Shown piece by piece: positions 43,517 to 52,448 of a stretch of 64,000 nucleotides of DNA. The translations under genes and the position numbers were made by a program. The stretch is from Kaustia mangrovi (GTDB lineage: Bacteria; Pseudomonadota; Alphaproteobacteria; Rhizobiales; Im1). The stretch spans positions 1,782,272 to 1,846,271 of the forward strand of contig NZ_CP058214.1 of NCBI RefSeq assembly GCF_015482775.1. The letters are read 5' to 3'. Numbering within the stretch: position 1 is the stretch's first letter; every line of letters begins with the position of its first letter. A model generated the notes under the pieces. The model had not been told where the DNA came from and did not search any database. It saw only the letters and a program-made list of their open reading frames with translations.

Positions 43517-44126
43517 TGGCGGTCAGCGCCTCCAGATAGGGGCGGATCACCGTGCCGACCCCGCCTATATCAGCAGCCCTGGCGATCTCGGCCGGCGTGG
43601 CTTTACGTTGACGCAGAGCCTCTTGCAGACCTTCGAGCGCGACGGGCAGACCGATCTTGCCGCGATGGCGGAAGCAGTCCGCGACGGTCTTCGCCACGCC
43701 GAACACCTTTACCGATACGCCTTCGATCACATGGGTTTCCACGCTGTCGGCAAGTAGATCGTCGGAGAAACGCAGAACACGGATCGGCATGTCGCTCGGC
43801 TTCGGCGTCCAGTCGTTCCGACCGATCGCCATCCACACCTTCTTCGGAAGCTGATCCGTGAGTCCATGAAAGGCGAGCGCCGAGACGAGGCAGATCACGC
43901 CCTTGGGGAAACGCTTGGCCGCCTCGGCGAGGCTGTGGTTTGCGTCGAGCTCTGCGTCGGGAAGCTGGTAGAGCCCTCGCGCCAGGCGGATCACCTCGCC
44001 ATCCTTCTCCATGCGGCTGACCGTTGCCGCGGTCACTCCGGCGTCCCGAAGCTCCGCAAGGCGCAGTATCCCATGCGTCGCGAGCAGATCGTGGGCAATC
44101 TCGCGCTGGGATGGGGTCTGGGGCAT
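43509..44126 (-). CDS. abiEi: AbiEi antitoxin/transcriptional repressor
   Basis: 205 residues from ATG at 44126 (MPQTPSQREIAHDLLATHGI). The N-terminal winged helix with LRDAGVTAATVSRMEKDGEV followed by IRLARGLYQLPD is the AbiEi DNA-binding domain, and CLVSALAFHGLTDQLP opens the C-terminal antitoxin domain. AbiEi represses its promoter and neutralises AbiEii without stable binding (type IV). Inverted-repeat-like TGTGTGG...TATCACACAG at about 44157-44181 may be its operator. Confidence 0.92.
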   Translation of the reverse strand: MPQTPSQREIAHDLLATHGILRLAELRDAGVTAATVSRMEKDGEVIRLARGLYQLPDAELDANHSLAEAAKRFPKGVICLVSALAFHGLTDQLPKKVWMAIGRNDWTPKPSDMPIRVLRFSDDLLADSVETHVIEGVSVKVFGVAKTVADCFRHRGKIGLPVALEGLQEALRQRKATPAEIARAADIGGVGTVIRPYLEALTANG

Positions 44127-44381
44127 CGATATATATTCTCGCACTTCAGTATCCGTAGTGTGTGGTTTTGTATCACACAGAACGGTGAAGGAAAAGACAA
44201 AGCGTTGGTCAAGCCGACCACAAGGCTCTGATCCGGGCAGCAAGGAAGGGGGGCGTCTCCCTCCGGGCCGGGCTGTCGGCGGGGCGGAAGCCCCTCACGG
44301 GCCTTCCCCCTCTCGGGCTTTCATCCCTGACGCGGGGATTAGCGCTGCATACCTGAGCGACAGGCGTTGTGAGAGCAGCAT

Positions 44382-45218
44382 CTACCAAATGGCCCCGATT
44401 AGAAGGTCAGCCACGGCGCGCACGGCGGGCGCATTCTTCAGGTCGGTGTGAATGACCAGCCATACAGGGCGTGCTTCGGGCTGCTCCTGGACGACGCGCA
44501 CGAGATTTCGGTCTCGCTCCGCCATGACGCATGGCAACAGCGCGACGCCCAGCCCGGCCTCCGCGGCGGCGCGCTGGCTGTGGAAGTCACCGGTCAAGAG
44601 GTCAAGCGGCCGGTCTCCGGCGAACTCTTCCAGCCAGCGTTGCTGCGGCACATGAGCGAGCGTTTCGTCGAAAGCGATGAAGCGCCACTGGTGCGGTGGA
44701 AGCCCGGCGACCTCCGGACTGGCATAAAGCGCGAAGGTTACCGAGCCGATTCGGCGGACGATGTTCTGCCGCCCCTGCGGCTCGACCATGCGCACGGCCA
44801 GATCGGCCTCGCCGCTATCGAGCGAGGCCAGATGTGAGTTGGCCGACAGCACGATCTGCAGACCGGGATGCGCGGCGCGCAGGTCGTGCAGGGCGGGAAT
44901 GATGATTTCGCTGACGAGCACCGGCGGTGCCGTCAGCCTTACGCGGCCAGTCAGCGTGCCTTGCGCGGCGTGAACGAGGCGCTCGATCCGATGCGCCTGA
45001 TGTTCCATATCCAGGGCAACTTCTGCAATCTCGCGCCCCTTGTCGGTCAGCGGCGTGGAGCGGGCGAGACGGCGCACCAGCTTGTGGCCAATGCTCTCCT
45101 CCAATGCGGCGATCCGGCGCGACACCGTGGCATGGTTCACGCCCAGCGCGCGGGCCGCGCCAGCCAGTGAGCCTTCGCGGTGCAGCACCGCGAGAACATG
45201 CAGATCGCGCCAATCCAT
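44382..45218 (-). CDS. LysR-family transcriptional regulator
   Basis: 278 residues. N-terminal winged helix LHVLAVLHREGSLAGAARAL with VNHATVSRRIAALEESIGHK. The effector domain runs from about residue 90 and is slightly short. It is divergent from the aldo/keto reductase gene (98-base gap), the classic LysR layout, so it most likely regulates that gene and the fusion gene behind it. The inducer is unknown. Confidence 0.92.
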   Translation of the reverse strand: MDWRDLHVLAVLHREGSLAGAARALGVNHATVSRRIAALEESIGHKLVRRLARSTPLTDKGREIAEVALDMEHQAHRIERLVHAAQGTLTGRVRLTAPPVLVSEIIIPALHDLRAAHPGLQIVLSANSHLASLDSGEADLAVRMVEPQGRQNIVRRIGSVTFALYASPEVAGLPPHQWRFIAFDETLAHVPQQRWLEEFAGDRPLDLLTGDFHSQRAAAEAGLGVALLPCVMAERDRNLVRVVQEQPEARPVWLVIHTDLKNAPAVRAVADLLIGAIW

Positions 45219-45316
45219 CTGATCACTCTTGCACAGATGGCATGTCGATATGAAGAATTTTCAACAGAGGATTCGCCTACCAAATGTCTTCGCACACGAC
45301 AGATTGGAGCAAAGCG

Positions 45317-46297
45317 ATGATCCCCACCCTTCCTCTCGGAACCGATGGCCCGAAACTGCCCGTGCTCGGTCTTGGCTGCATGGGCATGTCCGAATTCTAT
45401 GGCGAGACCGACGACGAACAGTCGCTGGCCGTGCTCCGCCGCGCCCACGAACTGGGTGTGCGGATGTTCGACACCGCCGACATGTATGGCAACGGGCACA
45501 ATGAAGAACTCCTCGCCCGCTTCCTGAACGATGGAGGCGCAAAGACCTTCATCGCCACCAAGGTCGGCATCCGCAAGGCGTCTGGCGAATACGCCCGCAC
45601 GATCGACAACAGCCCGGACTATATTCGCCAGGCCTGTGACGCATCACTGCAGCGTCTCGGTGTCGAGCGGATCGATCTCTACTATGTCCACCGTGCCGAA
45701 GCGGGGCGGCCCATCGAAGAAACGATGGCGGCGCTTGCCGATCTGGTGCAGGCGGGCAAGATTGCGCGCATCGGCTTCAGCGAGGTCTCCGCCGAAACCC
45801 TGCGCCGCGCCCATGCCGTCCATCCGGTCACGGCCGTGCAGAGCGAATATTCGCTGACCACCCGCGACATGGAGGCTGAGATACTGCCCACCTGCCGGGA
45901 GCTGGGTATCGCCTTTGTCGCCTACAGCCCACTGGGGCGCGGATTGCTGTCGGGCACGTTCGATCTCGACAATCTCTCCGAAAGCGATGTCCGCCGCAAC
46001 CTGCCGCGCTTCACCGGCACGACGATGGAGGAAAATCTCGACCGTCTCGATACGCTCCGCACCATCGCAGATCAACGCGAGGCGACGCCTTCGCAGGTCG
46101 CGCTCGCCTGGGTGCTGGCCAAAGGCGTGTTTGCAATCCCTGGCACCAAGCGGCTGAGCTATCTCGAACAGAATATCGCAGCCGCCAGTCTGCGTCTGTC
46201 GGCCGATGACATCGCCAGACTTGACCGCGCCTATGCGCCGGGAAGCTTCACCGGCGAGCGTTACACCGCCGAAGGCATGAAGGGCGTCAACGTATGA
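45317..46297 (+). CDS. Aldo/keto reductase
   Basis: 326 residues from 45317, with GGAG at 45304-45307; an in-frame ATG at 45284 is possible. VLGLGCMGMSEFYG at the N terminus, the catalytic Asp-Tyr in DTADMYGNGHNEELL and LPTCRELGIAFVAYSPLGRG place it in the large NADPH-dependent aldo/keto reductase group related to YakC and pyridoxal reductases. The NADPH site is near GTKRLSYLEQN. It overlaps the next gene by four bases (ATGA), so the two enzymes are coupled. Confidence 0.93.
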   Translation: MIPTLPLGTDGPKLPVLGLGCMGMSEFYGETDDEQSLAVLRRAHELGVRMFDTADMYGNGHNEELLARFLNDGGAKTFIATKVGIRKASGEYARTIDNSPDYIRQACDASLQRLGVERIDLYYVHRAEAGRPIEETMAALADLVQAGKIARIGFSEVSAETLRRAHAVHPVTAVQSEYSLTTRDMEAEILPTCRELGIAFVAYSPLGRGLLSGTFDLDNLSESDVRRNLPRFTGTTMEENLDRLDTLRTIADQREATPSQVALAWVLAKGVFAIPGTKRLSYLEQNIAAASLRLSADDIARLDRAYAPGSFTGERYTAEGMKGVNV

Positions 46298-47475
46298 GCC
46301 TTTCGATGGACAGCACAGATCAGGTTTCGGCGATCGGACGCCACGCGATGCAGGCCATCACCGGCGAGGCGATGGAGGGTATTCTTGCGACGGTCGGCAG
46401 CCATTCCCCGCAACTGGTAAACAATCTCGTCACCCATGCCTTTGGGTCGGTGATCGCCGATCCGGCGCTTGGCTATGGTGCGCGGGAGCTTGCCACCATC
46501 GCCATGCTGGGCGCCATGGGCGGTTGCGAGAGCCAATTGCGCACGCATCTCGGGTTCGCGCTCGATTGCGGCCTCACCCCCGAGGAGATCGTCGCCAGCG
46601 CCGAGCATGTCTCGGTCTATGCCGGCTATCCGCGTGCATTGACCATGCTGCGGATCGCCCGCGAAGTGCTGAAGGATCGCGGGGAGAAGCTGCTCGTCGC
46701 CCAGCCTTTCCGCCTGCGCGACCATGCGACCCGCGTGTTCGACAGCGGCGGCGATGGGCCGCCCATGGTGCTGCTCCATGCGCTCGGCCTGGACTGGCGG
46801 ATGTGGTCGCACGTCATTCCGCTGCTCACACCGCACTACCGGGTGATTGCCTTCGATCTGCGCGGGTTTGGAAGAGCAACCTTCGCACCGCAGGTCCGCG
46901 ACCTCGCGCATTACGCCGAGGATGTGGCCGATCTGCTGGATCGACTTGAACTGCCGCAGGCCCATGTCGCCGGGCTGTCGCTCGGCGGCTCCATTGCCCT
47001 GGAACTGGCGCTCCGGCGGCCCGATCTGGTCGAGGGCCTGACGGTCATCGCGGCGACGGCGTGGTCTTTCCCCGCTTTCGAGGAGCGCGCCCGCGCTGCC
47101 GAAACGGCTGGCATGGAGGCGCAGGTCGTTCCGAGCCTCGCGCGCTGGTTCCGCGCCAGCGATCTGGCCAGGAACGGCTGGGCCGTGCGCTATGCCCGCA
47201 ACTGCGTGCGCCGTGCGTCCATTTCCGATTGGAGCGCCGCCTGGCGCACCTTGGCCGGAATATCCCTCGACGGCAGGCTTGGCGACATCCGCACGCCGAT
47301 ACGGATCATCGCCGGGGAATCCGACCAGTCCACGCCGCCCAGCCTGATGGAAGGCCTGATCCCGGCTTCCCGACGCGACTTCGCCATCCTCCCGGATGCG
47401 CCGCATATGCTGGCGTTGACCCATCCTGAAGAGTTAGGGAGGGCGATATTGGCGGACCCATGTTCCGATACGTGA
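46294..47475 (+). CDS. Carboxymuconolactone decarboxylase-like/alpha-beta hydrolase fusion protein
   Basis: 393 residues. Residues about 20-125 form a CMD-fold domain (ELATIAMLGAMGGCESQLRT, then HLGFALDCGLTPEEIV). Residues about 145-390 are an alpha/beta hydrolase with nucleophile GLSLGGS, acid Asp in GESDQSTPP and His in PDAPHMLAL. Known PcaL fusions have the hydrolase (enol-lactonase) first and the decarboxylase second; here the order is reversed. The CMD part lacks the CxxC pair of AhpD-type members. A role in aromatic or lactone breakdown is inferred. It is the last cargo gene before the ICE backbone. Confidence 0.85.
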   Translation: MSLSMDSTDQVSAIGRHAMQAITGEAMEGILATVGSHSPQLVNNLVTHAFGSVIADPALGYGARELATIAMLGAMGGCESQLRTHLGFALDCGLTPEEIVASAEHVSVYAGYPRALTMLRIAREVLKDRGEKLLVAQPFRLRDHATRVFDSGGDGPPMVLLHALGLDWRMWSHVIPLLTPHYRVIAFDLRGFGRATFAPQVRDLAHYAEDVADLLDRLELPQAHVAGLSLGGSIALELALRRPDLVEGLTVIAATAWSFPAFEERARAAETAGMEAQVVPSLARWFRASDLARNGWAVRYARNCVRRASISDWSAAWRTLAGISLDGRLGDIRTPIRIIAGESDQSTPPSLMEGLIPASRRDFAILPDAPHMLALTHPEELGRAILADPCSDT

Positions 47476-47499
47476 TCGCAGCTTGACGCGCTTAAGAGA

Positions 47500-47581
47500 G
47501 TAAGAGTTCGGCGGCTTTCGCCGTGACGGGTTTGGAGGTCGAGAGAGAGGCTCCCGGCCGGCCCGTCGCGGAGATTGACCC
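47500..47581 (+). repeat. ICE leader element copy 2, before the DUF932 gene
   Basis: Outer stem 47522-47530 with 47562-47570 (9 bp, one G-U), conserved TTTGGAG, inner stem 47538-47543 with 47553-47558 (one G-U, one mismatch), and loop AGAGAGGCT. The ribosome binding site GGAGA begins at the last base of the outer stem, 11 bases before the DUF932 start, so folding could mask or present it. Confidence 0.75.
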
Positions 47582-48778
47582 ATGACCAACCTTGAAACCC
47601 TGGACGGCCGGCGCGACGCGAGCGACGACTACAAAGTCGATATCTCGCGCGGAGAGCGGATCGGCCGTGTCTCCTCGGAATGGTTTTCGCGGCCCGATGA
47701 CGAGCGTTATCTGTCCCTGTCGGAGCTTTACGCCTCGGTGAAATCCCGCGCCGCGCGTAGCCGCACGCGGACGGTCGAGAGCGCGGCGATCCGCGTCGAG
47801 GCGCATCGCGACGATCCGGAAAGCCTCGCGCTCATCCTGCCGGACGCCGAGGCGCCGGTCGCGCCGACCCATTGGAGCTTCGGCCAGCTCGCCAGCCTGG
47901 TCAGCGCGCCGGCGGCCTATCTGCGCCAGCTTCCGGCACCGCTTGCTGGCATCAACCTGCAGTATGGGCTCACCTCGCATCGCGCCGAGCAGATCAAGAC
48001 GCTGGAGACCGCGGACGGGCGCACAGAGCTGCGCGCTGTCACCGGGCCGGACTATGGCCGCATCTACGACCATGAACTCGTCGACGCCGTGCAGAAGATC
48101 GCAGGCAACGGCACCGGCGATACGCGCTGGAAAGTGCCCGGCACGCTCGACTGGTCGAGCGGCACCTACAACCCGATGGTCGACATCACCAAGGACACGA
48201 CGACGCTCTACGCCTCGGACCGCGACGTCTTCCTCTTTCTGGTCGACGACATGAATCCGATCGAGGCGGGCAAGCTGCCGGACGGATCGCCGGACCTTTA
48301 TTTCCGGGGCTTTTATTGCTGGAACTCGGAAGTTGGCGCCAAGACGCTCGGTATCGCCAGCTTCTATCTGCGCGCTGTGTGCCAGAACCGCAATCTCTGG
48401 GGTGTCGAGGACTTTCAGGAAATCAGCATCCGGCATTCCAAATACGCCGCCAATCGCTTCGCGCACGAGGCGGCGCCGGCGCTGACCCGCTTCGCCGACT
48501 CCTCGCCACGCCCCTTCGTCGAAGGTATCCGTGCGGCGCGCGAGCGGATCGTCGCCCGCAGTGACGACGACCGCACCGATTTCCTCCGCAAGCGGGGCTT
48601 CTCCAAGGCGGAGACGGCCAGGATCGTCGAGACGGTCCTTGTCGAGGAAGGCCGCCCGCCAGAGTCCGTGTTCGACTTCGTGCAGGGCATCACTGCCGTG
48701 GCCCGGTCGAAGCCTCAGCAGGACGCCCGGCTCGATATGGAGGGCAAGGCGAAGAAACTCCTGGAGCGCGCGGCGTAG
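47582..48778 (+). CDS. DUF932 domain-containing protein (ICE backbone)
   Basis: 398 residues. DRDVFLFLVDDMNPIEAG followed by LYFRGFYCWNSEVGAKTLGI is the core DUF932 region. The family is found on plasmids and ICEs and is related to phage/plasmid-like protein TIGR03299; its biochemical function is unknown. It begins the conserved backbone block, behind leader copy 2 and ahead of leader copy 3 and the ParB-like gene. No signal peptide or membrane segments. Confidence 0.9.
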   Translation: MTNLETLDGRRDASDDYKVDISRGERIGRVSSEWFSRPDDERYLSLSELYASVKSRAARSRTRTVESAAIRVEAHRDDPESLALILPDAEAPVAPTHWSFGQLASLVSAPAAYLRQLPAPLAGINLQYGLTSHRAEQIKTLETADGRTELRAVTGPDYGRIYDHELVDAVQKIAGNGTGDTRWKVPGTLDWSSGTYNPMVDITKDTTTLYASDRDVFLFLVDDMNPIEAGKLPDGSPDLYFRGFYCWNSEVGAKTLGIASFYLRAVCQNRNLWGVEDFQEISIRHSKYAANRFAHEAAPALTRFADSSPRPFVEGIRAARERIVARSDDDRTDFLRKRGFSKAETARIVETVLVEEGRPPESVFDFVQGITAVARSKPQQDARLDMEGKAKKLLERAA

Positions 48779-48799
48779 TCTGAAATCGGTGCTTTGCTT

Positions 48800-48845
48800 A
48801 CCCGGTCCGTCGCTTCCTCGAGAGGAAGAGGCGGGCCGGGTTTTT
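48800..48845 (+). terminator. Rho-independent terminator after the DUF932 gene
   Basis: ACCCGGTCC (48800-48808) pairs with GGGCCGGGT (48833-48841), enclosing a smaller CTTCCT/AGGAAG hairpin, and is followed by five Ts. It is directly joined to leader copy 3, and copy 1 near 22.5 kb has the same terminator-leader arrangement. Confidence 0.75.
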
Positions 48846-48904
48846 CGTGACGGGTTTGGAGGCTGAGAGAGAGGCTTTCGGCCAGCCCGTCATGGAGAAC
48901 TGAC
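48846..48904 (+). repeat. ICE leader element copy 3, before the ParB-like gene
   Basis: Outer stem 48846-48854 with 48886-48894 (9 bp including one G-U), conserved TTTGGAG, inner stem GCTGAG/TTCGGC at 48862-48867 and 48877-48882, identical loop AGAGAGGCT. Several pairs differ from copies 1 and 2 by compensating changes. The ribosome binding site GGAGA abuts the outer stem. Confidence 0.78.
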
Positions 48905-50962
48905 ATGACCAAGTCTCAGAAAATCACCCTCAGCGCCTCGCGCGACATCCCTTTCAATAAGCTGGTGCTCAGCCAGTCCAATGTCCGGCGCTTCAAGGCC
49001 GGCGTCTCGATCGAGGAGCTGGCCGAGGATATCGCCCGGCGCACACTTTTATCCTCGATCACGGTTCGGCCGGTGCTGGACGAGGACGGCACGGAAACCG
49101 GCATGTTCGAGATCCCGGCCGGCGGACGCCGCTACCGGGCGCTCGAACTGCTGGTGAAGCAGAAGCGGCTCAATCGCACCGCGCCCGTGCCCTGCATCGT
49201 GCGCACGGACGGCCTGGCTGAAGAAGACAGCCTCGCCGAGAATGTTCAGCGTGCGCCGCTCCATCCGCTCGACCAGTTCCGCGCCTTCCAGGCGATGCGG
49301 GAGAAAGGCAAGAGCGAGGAAGAGATCGCGGCGGCCTTCTTCGTCTCGGCGAATGTCGTCAAGCAGCGGCTCAAGCTCGCCGCCGTCTCGCCGTCGCTCC
49401 TCGACGCCTATGCGGAAGAGGAGATGACCCTCGACCAACTCATGGCCTTCACAGTCAATCCCGATCATGAGCGCCAGGAACAGGTCTGGGAATCGATCAA
49501 GAAGACCTATGCGAAGCAGCCCTTTGAGATCCGCCGCATGCTGACCGAAGGCGCCGTGCGCGCTTCCGATCGCCGGGCGCAGTTCGTCGGGCTCGACGCC
49601 TATGAGGCCGCCGGCGGCGTCATCCTGCGCGATCTCTTCCAGTCCGATGATGGCGGTTGGCTGCAGGACGCCGGCCTGCTTGCGAAGCTCGTCGACGACA
49701 AGCTCGAGCGGGAGGCGCAAGCGATCCGCGCCGAAGGCTGGAAGTGGATCGAGATCGGCACCGACTTCCCCTACGGCCACACCTACGGTCTGCGCCGGAT
49801 TATCGGCGAGACCGAGCCGATGGGCGAGGACGAGATCGCCAGCTTAGAAGCGCTCAAGGCTGAATACGACAAGCTCGAAGACGAATACGCCGACACCGAA
49901 GAGTTCCCGGAAGAGATCGACATCCGGCTCGGCGAGATCGAAACGGCGATGGAAGCCTTGCAGGAGCGGCCCGTCCGCTTCGAGCCGGACGAAATCGCCA
50001 TGGCCGGCGTCTTCGTCAGCATCGGCCACGACGGTCGCTTGCGCGTGGAGCGCGGCTATGTCCGCCCCGAGGACGAACCCCCGGTCGAGACCGATGGGCA
50101 GGATGGGGCTGATGTGACAGATGCTTCCGCCGATGAGGAGGTTGATGACGCCACGACCACGGAATCCAGCGAAGAGACCGAAGAGGAAGAGGACGGCCTG
50201 AAGCCGCTCTCCGATCGCCTCGTCATGGAACTGACGGCGCATCGTACGCTCGCCCTGCGCGACGCGCTCGCCAACGATCCGCAGACGGCATTCCTCGCGG
50301 CTCTGCACGCGATGACGCTGCGGCTCTTCTATCACTATCCGCTGGATAGCTGCGTCGAGATCACGCCGCACAGTGCCGGTTTTGGCGCTCAGGCGCCGGG
50401 TCTTGGCGACACGGCCTATGTGCTCAGTGTGGACGCCCGCACCGAAAGCTGGCTCGCTGCACTTCCCAAGGGGCCTGAAAATCTGTGGGACGCGCTGGTC
50501 GGTTTCGACAGCGACAGCCGTGAGGCGCTGTTCGCGCATTGCGTCGCCATGACCGTCAATGCCGTCCACGAGCCCTATAACCGCCGCCCGCGGGCGCTTG
50601 CCCATGCGGACGTGCTCGCCGCAACGCTCGGGCTCGACATGGCGGCGGCCGGCTGGACGCCGACGGGCGAGACCTATCTCGCGCGCGTCACCAAGGCCCG
50701 CATTCTGGACGCCGTTCGCGAAGCCAAGGGCGACGAGGCTGCCGACCGCATTGCGGGTCTCAAGAAGCCGGACATGATCGCAGCGGCCGAAGAGCTTCTC
50801 GACGGAACCGGCTGGCTGCCCGAAGTGCTGCGTATGCCGCTTTCGCCCGAGGGTGAAGCGCTATCGGCGGCAAACGGCGGCGAAACGGCCATGGGCGTTT
50901 CCGCCGTCGTCACCGATGATGGACCTGTCACCGGCAACGCCTTCGCCACCGCGGCCGAGTGA
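48905..50962 (+). CDS. ParB/Spo0J-like nuclease-domain protein (ICE backbone)
   Basis: 685 residues. The N-terminal ParB domain includes PAGGRRYRALE and LAENVQRAPLHPLDQFRAF (CTP/DNA-contact box), then a KorB-like helix-turn-helix (EEIAAAFFVSANVVKQRLKL). A strongly acidic linker (about 395-435) leads to a C-terminal domain of unknown fold. It is twice the length of chromosomal ParB and no parA lies beside it, so a role in ICE regulation or maintenance is more likely than chromosome partition. Ends just before a strong terminator. Confidence 0.88.
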   Translation: MTKSQKITLSASRDIPFNKLVLSQSNVRRFKAGVSIEELAEDIARRTLLSSITVRPVLDEDGTETGMFEIPAGGRRYRALELLVKQKRLNRTAPVPCIVRTDGLAEEDSLAENVQRAPLHPLDQFRAFQAMREKGKSEEEIAAAFFVSANVVKQRLKLAAVSPSLLDAYAEEEMTLDQLMAFTVNPDHERQEQVWESIKKTYAKQPFEIRRMLTEGAVRASDRRAQFVGLDAYEAAGGVILRDLFQSDDGGWLQDAGLLAKLVDDKLEREAQAIRAEGWKWIEIGTDFPYGHTYGLRRIIGETEPMGEDEIASLEALKAEYDKLEDEYADTEEFPEEIDIRLGEIETAMEALQERPVRFEPDEIAMAGVFVSIGHDGRLRVERGYVRPEDEPPVETDGQDGADVTDASADEEVDDATTTESSEETEEEEDGLKPLSDRLVMELTAHRTLALRDALANDPQTAFLAALHAMTLRLFYHYPLDSCVEITPHSAGFGAQAPGLGDTAYVLSVDARTESWLAALPKGPENLWDALVGFDSDSREALFAHCVAMTVNAVHEPYNRRPRALAHADVLAATLGLDMAAAGWTPTGETYLARVTKARILDAVREAKGDEAADRIAGLKKPDMIAAAEELLDGTGWLPEVLRMPLSPEGEALSAANGGETAMGVSAVVTDDGPVTGNAFATAAE

Positions 50963-51000
50963 CCGGGAGCCATTCCCCCGTGGCTCCCGCAGACGCCCCT

Positions 51001-51036
51001 GGAGCCCGCCCATCGTGGCGGGCTCCTTCTTTTTTT
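51001..51036 (+). terminator. Rho-independent terminator after the ParB-like gene
   Basis: Perfect 10-bp stem GGAGCCCGCC (51001-51010) with GGCGGGCTCC (51017-51026), 6-base loop, followed by TTCTTTTTTT. This is the clearest intrinsic terminator in the window. The next gene starts 22 bases later, so its promoter must lie in or just after the hairpin, or it depends on readthrough. Confidence 0.9.
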
Positions 51037-51057
51037 GCTGTCGATATGGAGGCGCGC

Positions 51058-52098
51058 ATGACTGATACAGCATCCGATATTACGCGACGGCTCGGGCGCG
51101 AAGCGGAGGCCGTCTGCCGTCACTATCTTTCCAATGGCCGCAAGCAGGGCCGCTACTGGATCGTCGGCGACGCCCGGAACACACCCGGTCGCAGTCTCTA
51201 TGTCCGTTTGACAGGACCGGCTCACGGCCCTGGCGCCGCCGGGAAATGGGCCGACGCCGCCACGGGCGAGCATGGCGACCTCCTCGACCTGATCGCCAGC
51301 GCGCGACATCTCCAGTCTTTAGGTGAGACACTTGACGAGGCGCGGCGCTTTCTGAGCCTGCCGCGCCCCGAACCGCCACGCCGTGCGCGACAATCCGCAC
51401 CCGCCGGATCGCCGGAGGCAGCGCGTCGTCTCTTCGCCATGGGAAGACCGATCAGCGGAACGCTCGCCGAGCGCTATCTCCATCGACGCGGTCTTGCCGC
51501 ACTTGGCGATGCGCCAGCGCTGCGGTTTCATCCGCATTGCTACTATTGGCGCGAAGGACAGCCGAAAGAGGCGTTGCCAGAGACCTGGCCAGCCTTGCTT
51601 GCGAAAGTCACGGACGGACACGGCAATCTCACCGGCATCCATCGGACCTGGCTCGATCCGGCGACAGCACGCAAGGCGCCGCTCGACCCGCCGCGCAAGG
51701 CCATGGGGAATCTGCTCGGCCATGGCGTGCGGATCGGGGCCGCGACCGACATTCTTGCTGCCGGCGAAGGGCTGGAAAGCACGCTGTCACTGCGCATGGG
51801 GTTACCCGACTTGCCGGTCATCGCCGCGTTATCGGCCAACCATCTCGCCGCGCTGATCCTGCCGGCAGGGCTTCGGCGTCTCTATATCGCGGCCGACGCC
51901 GACGAAGCAGGCGCCATGGCGGCTGACAAACTGACGGAACGCGCAGATGCCGTCGGCATCGAGACGATCCGGTTTGCTCCCCTTGGCGATGATTTCAACG
52001 AAGACCTCCGCAAGCTCGGGCGGGATAAACTCCGGGTGCATCTCAGTCAGCAACTGGCCACGGCCGACTTATCCCGGCTGCTTTTCTGCGATCCCTGA
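51058..52098 (+). CDS. Toprim-domain protein, primase/topoisomerase-like (ICE backbone)
   Basis: 346 residues from 51058, with GGAGG at 51048-51052. The N-terminal half (DUF7146-like) has YLSNGRKQGRYWIVGD and SLYVRLTGPAHGPGAAGKW. The Toprim domain shows the Glu motif AAGEGLESTLSLRM and the DxD motif YIAADADEAGAMAADKL, the metal sites of primases. A zinc finger of full primases is not obvious. It probably helps replicate or process ICE DNA during transfer. Confidence 0.88.
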   Translation: MTDTASDITRRLGREAEAVCRHYLSNGRKQGRYWIVGDARNTPGRSLYVRLTGPAHGPGAAGKWADAATGEHGDLLDLIASARHLQSLGETLDEARRFLSLPRPEPPRRARQSAPAGSPEAARRLFAMGRPISGTLAERYLHRRGLAALGDAPALRFHPHCYYWREGQPKEALPETWPALLAKVTDGHGNLTGIHRTWLDPATARKAPLDPPRKAMGNLLGHGVRIGAATDILAAGEGLESTLSLRMGLPDLPVIAALSANHLAALILPAGLRRLYIAADADEAGAMAADKLTERADAVGIETIRFAPLGDDFNEDLRKLGRDKLRVHLSQQLATADLSRLLFCDP

Positions 52099-52220
52099 GC
52101 AGTTGAGCAGGCCTGTCGCCGTTCTCGCCTGCATCGTCGTCTCCTTGTCCGAAAGCCACGCCTTCGGCCTTCCGAGAGGAGCAAGACGGAGCGGAGCCCG
52201 GCCGGGCCAGCAACGGCTGC

Positions 52221-52448
52221 GGCGGCGCTCTTTTCCGCCGCCGGGCCCACCCCACGCGTTTCGCGTGGGGACACAAACCATATCTGCGCCCGGCTTTGCA
52301 GCGCGAAACAAAAGAGCGCCGCCTCCGCCGTCCTCCGCCTTTGGCTCCGGCCGCCGGGATCGGCGGTGCAGTCCCGGCCAGCCCCCGCTTTTCCGTCGCT
52401 CGGGAAGGCCGCGAGAGGCGCGGCCCATGCCGAACAGGAGATGATCCC
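52221..52448 (+). repeat. GC-rich foldable leader element, copy A (before DUF2493)
   Basis: A perfect 14-bp inverted repeat (52221-52234 with 52310-52323) encloses a perfect 9-bp hairpin CCCCACGCG/CGCGTGGGG (52250-52270). Right after it is a block shared with copy B near 57.1 kb: CCGCCGTCCTCCGC (52325-52338), CTCCGG, TCGGCGGT (52360-52367) and GTCCCGGCC (52371-52379). CCGCCG and CGGCGG can pair with each other. The 350-base gap from 52099 holds no gene. Confidence 0.6.

Noticed and set aside
44127..44381. A small gene between abiEi and the LysR gene
   Set aside because: No frame with a plausible start, ribosome binding site and coding pattern; the stretch is GC-rich spacer with imperfect repeats.
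22511..48904. CRISPR array from the three similar repeats
   Set aside because: The copies are dispersed over 26 kb, each precedes a start codon, and no spacer-repeat periodicity exists anywhere in the window.
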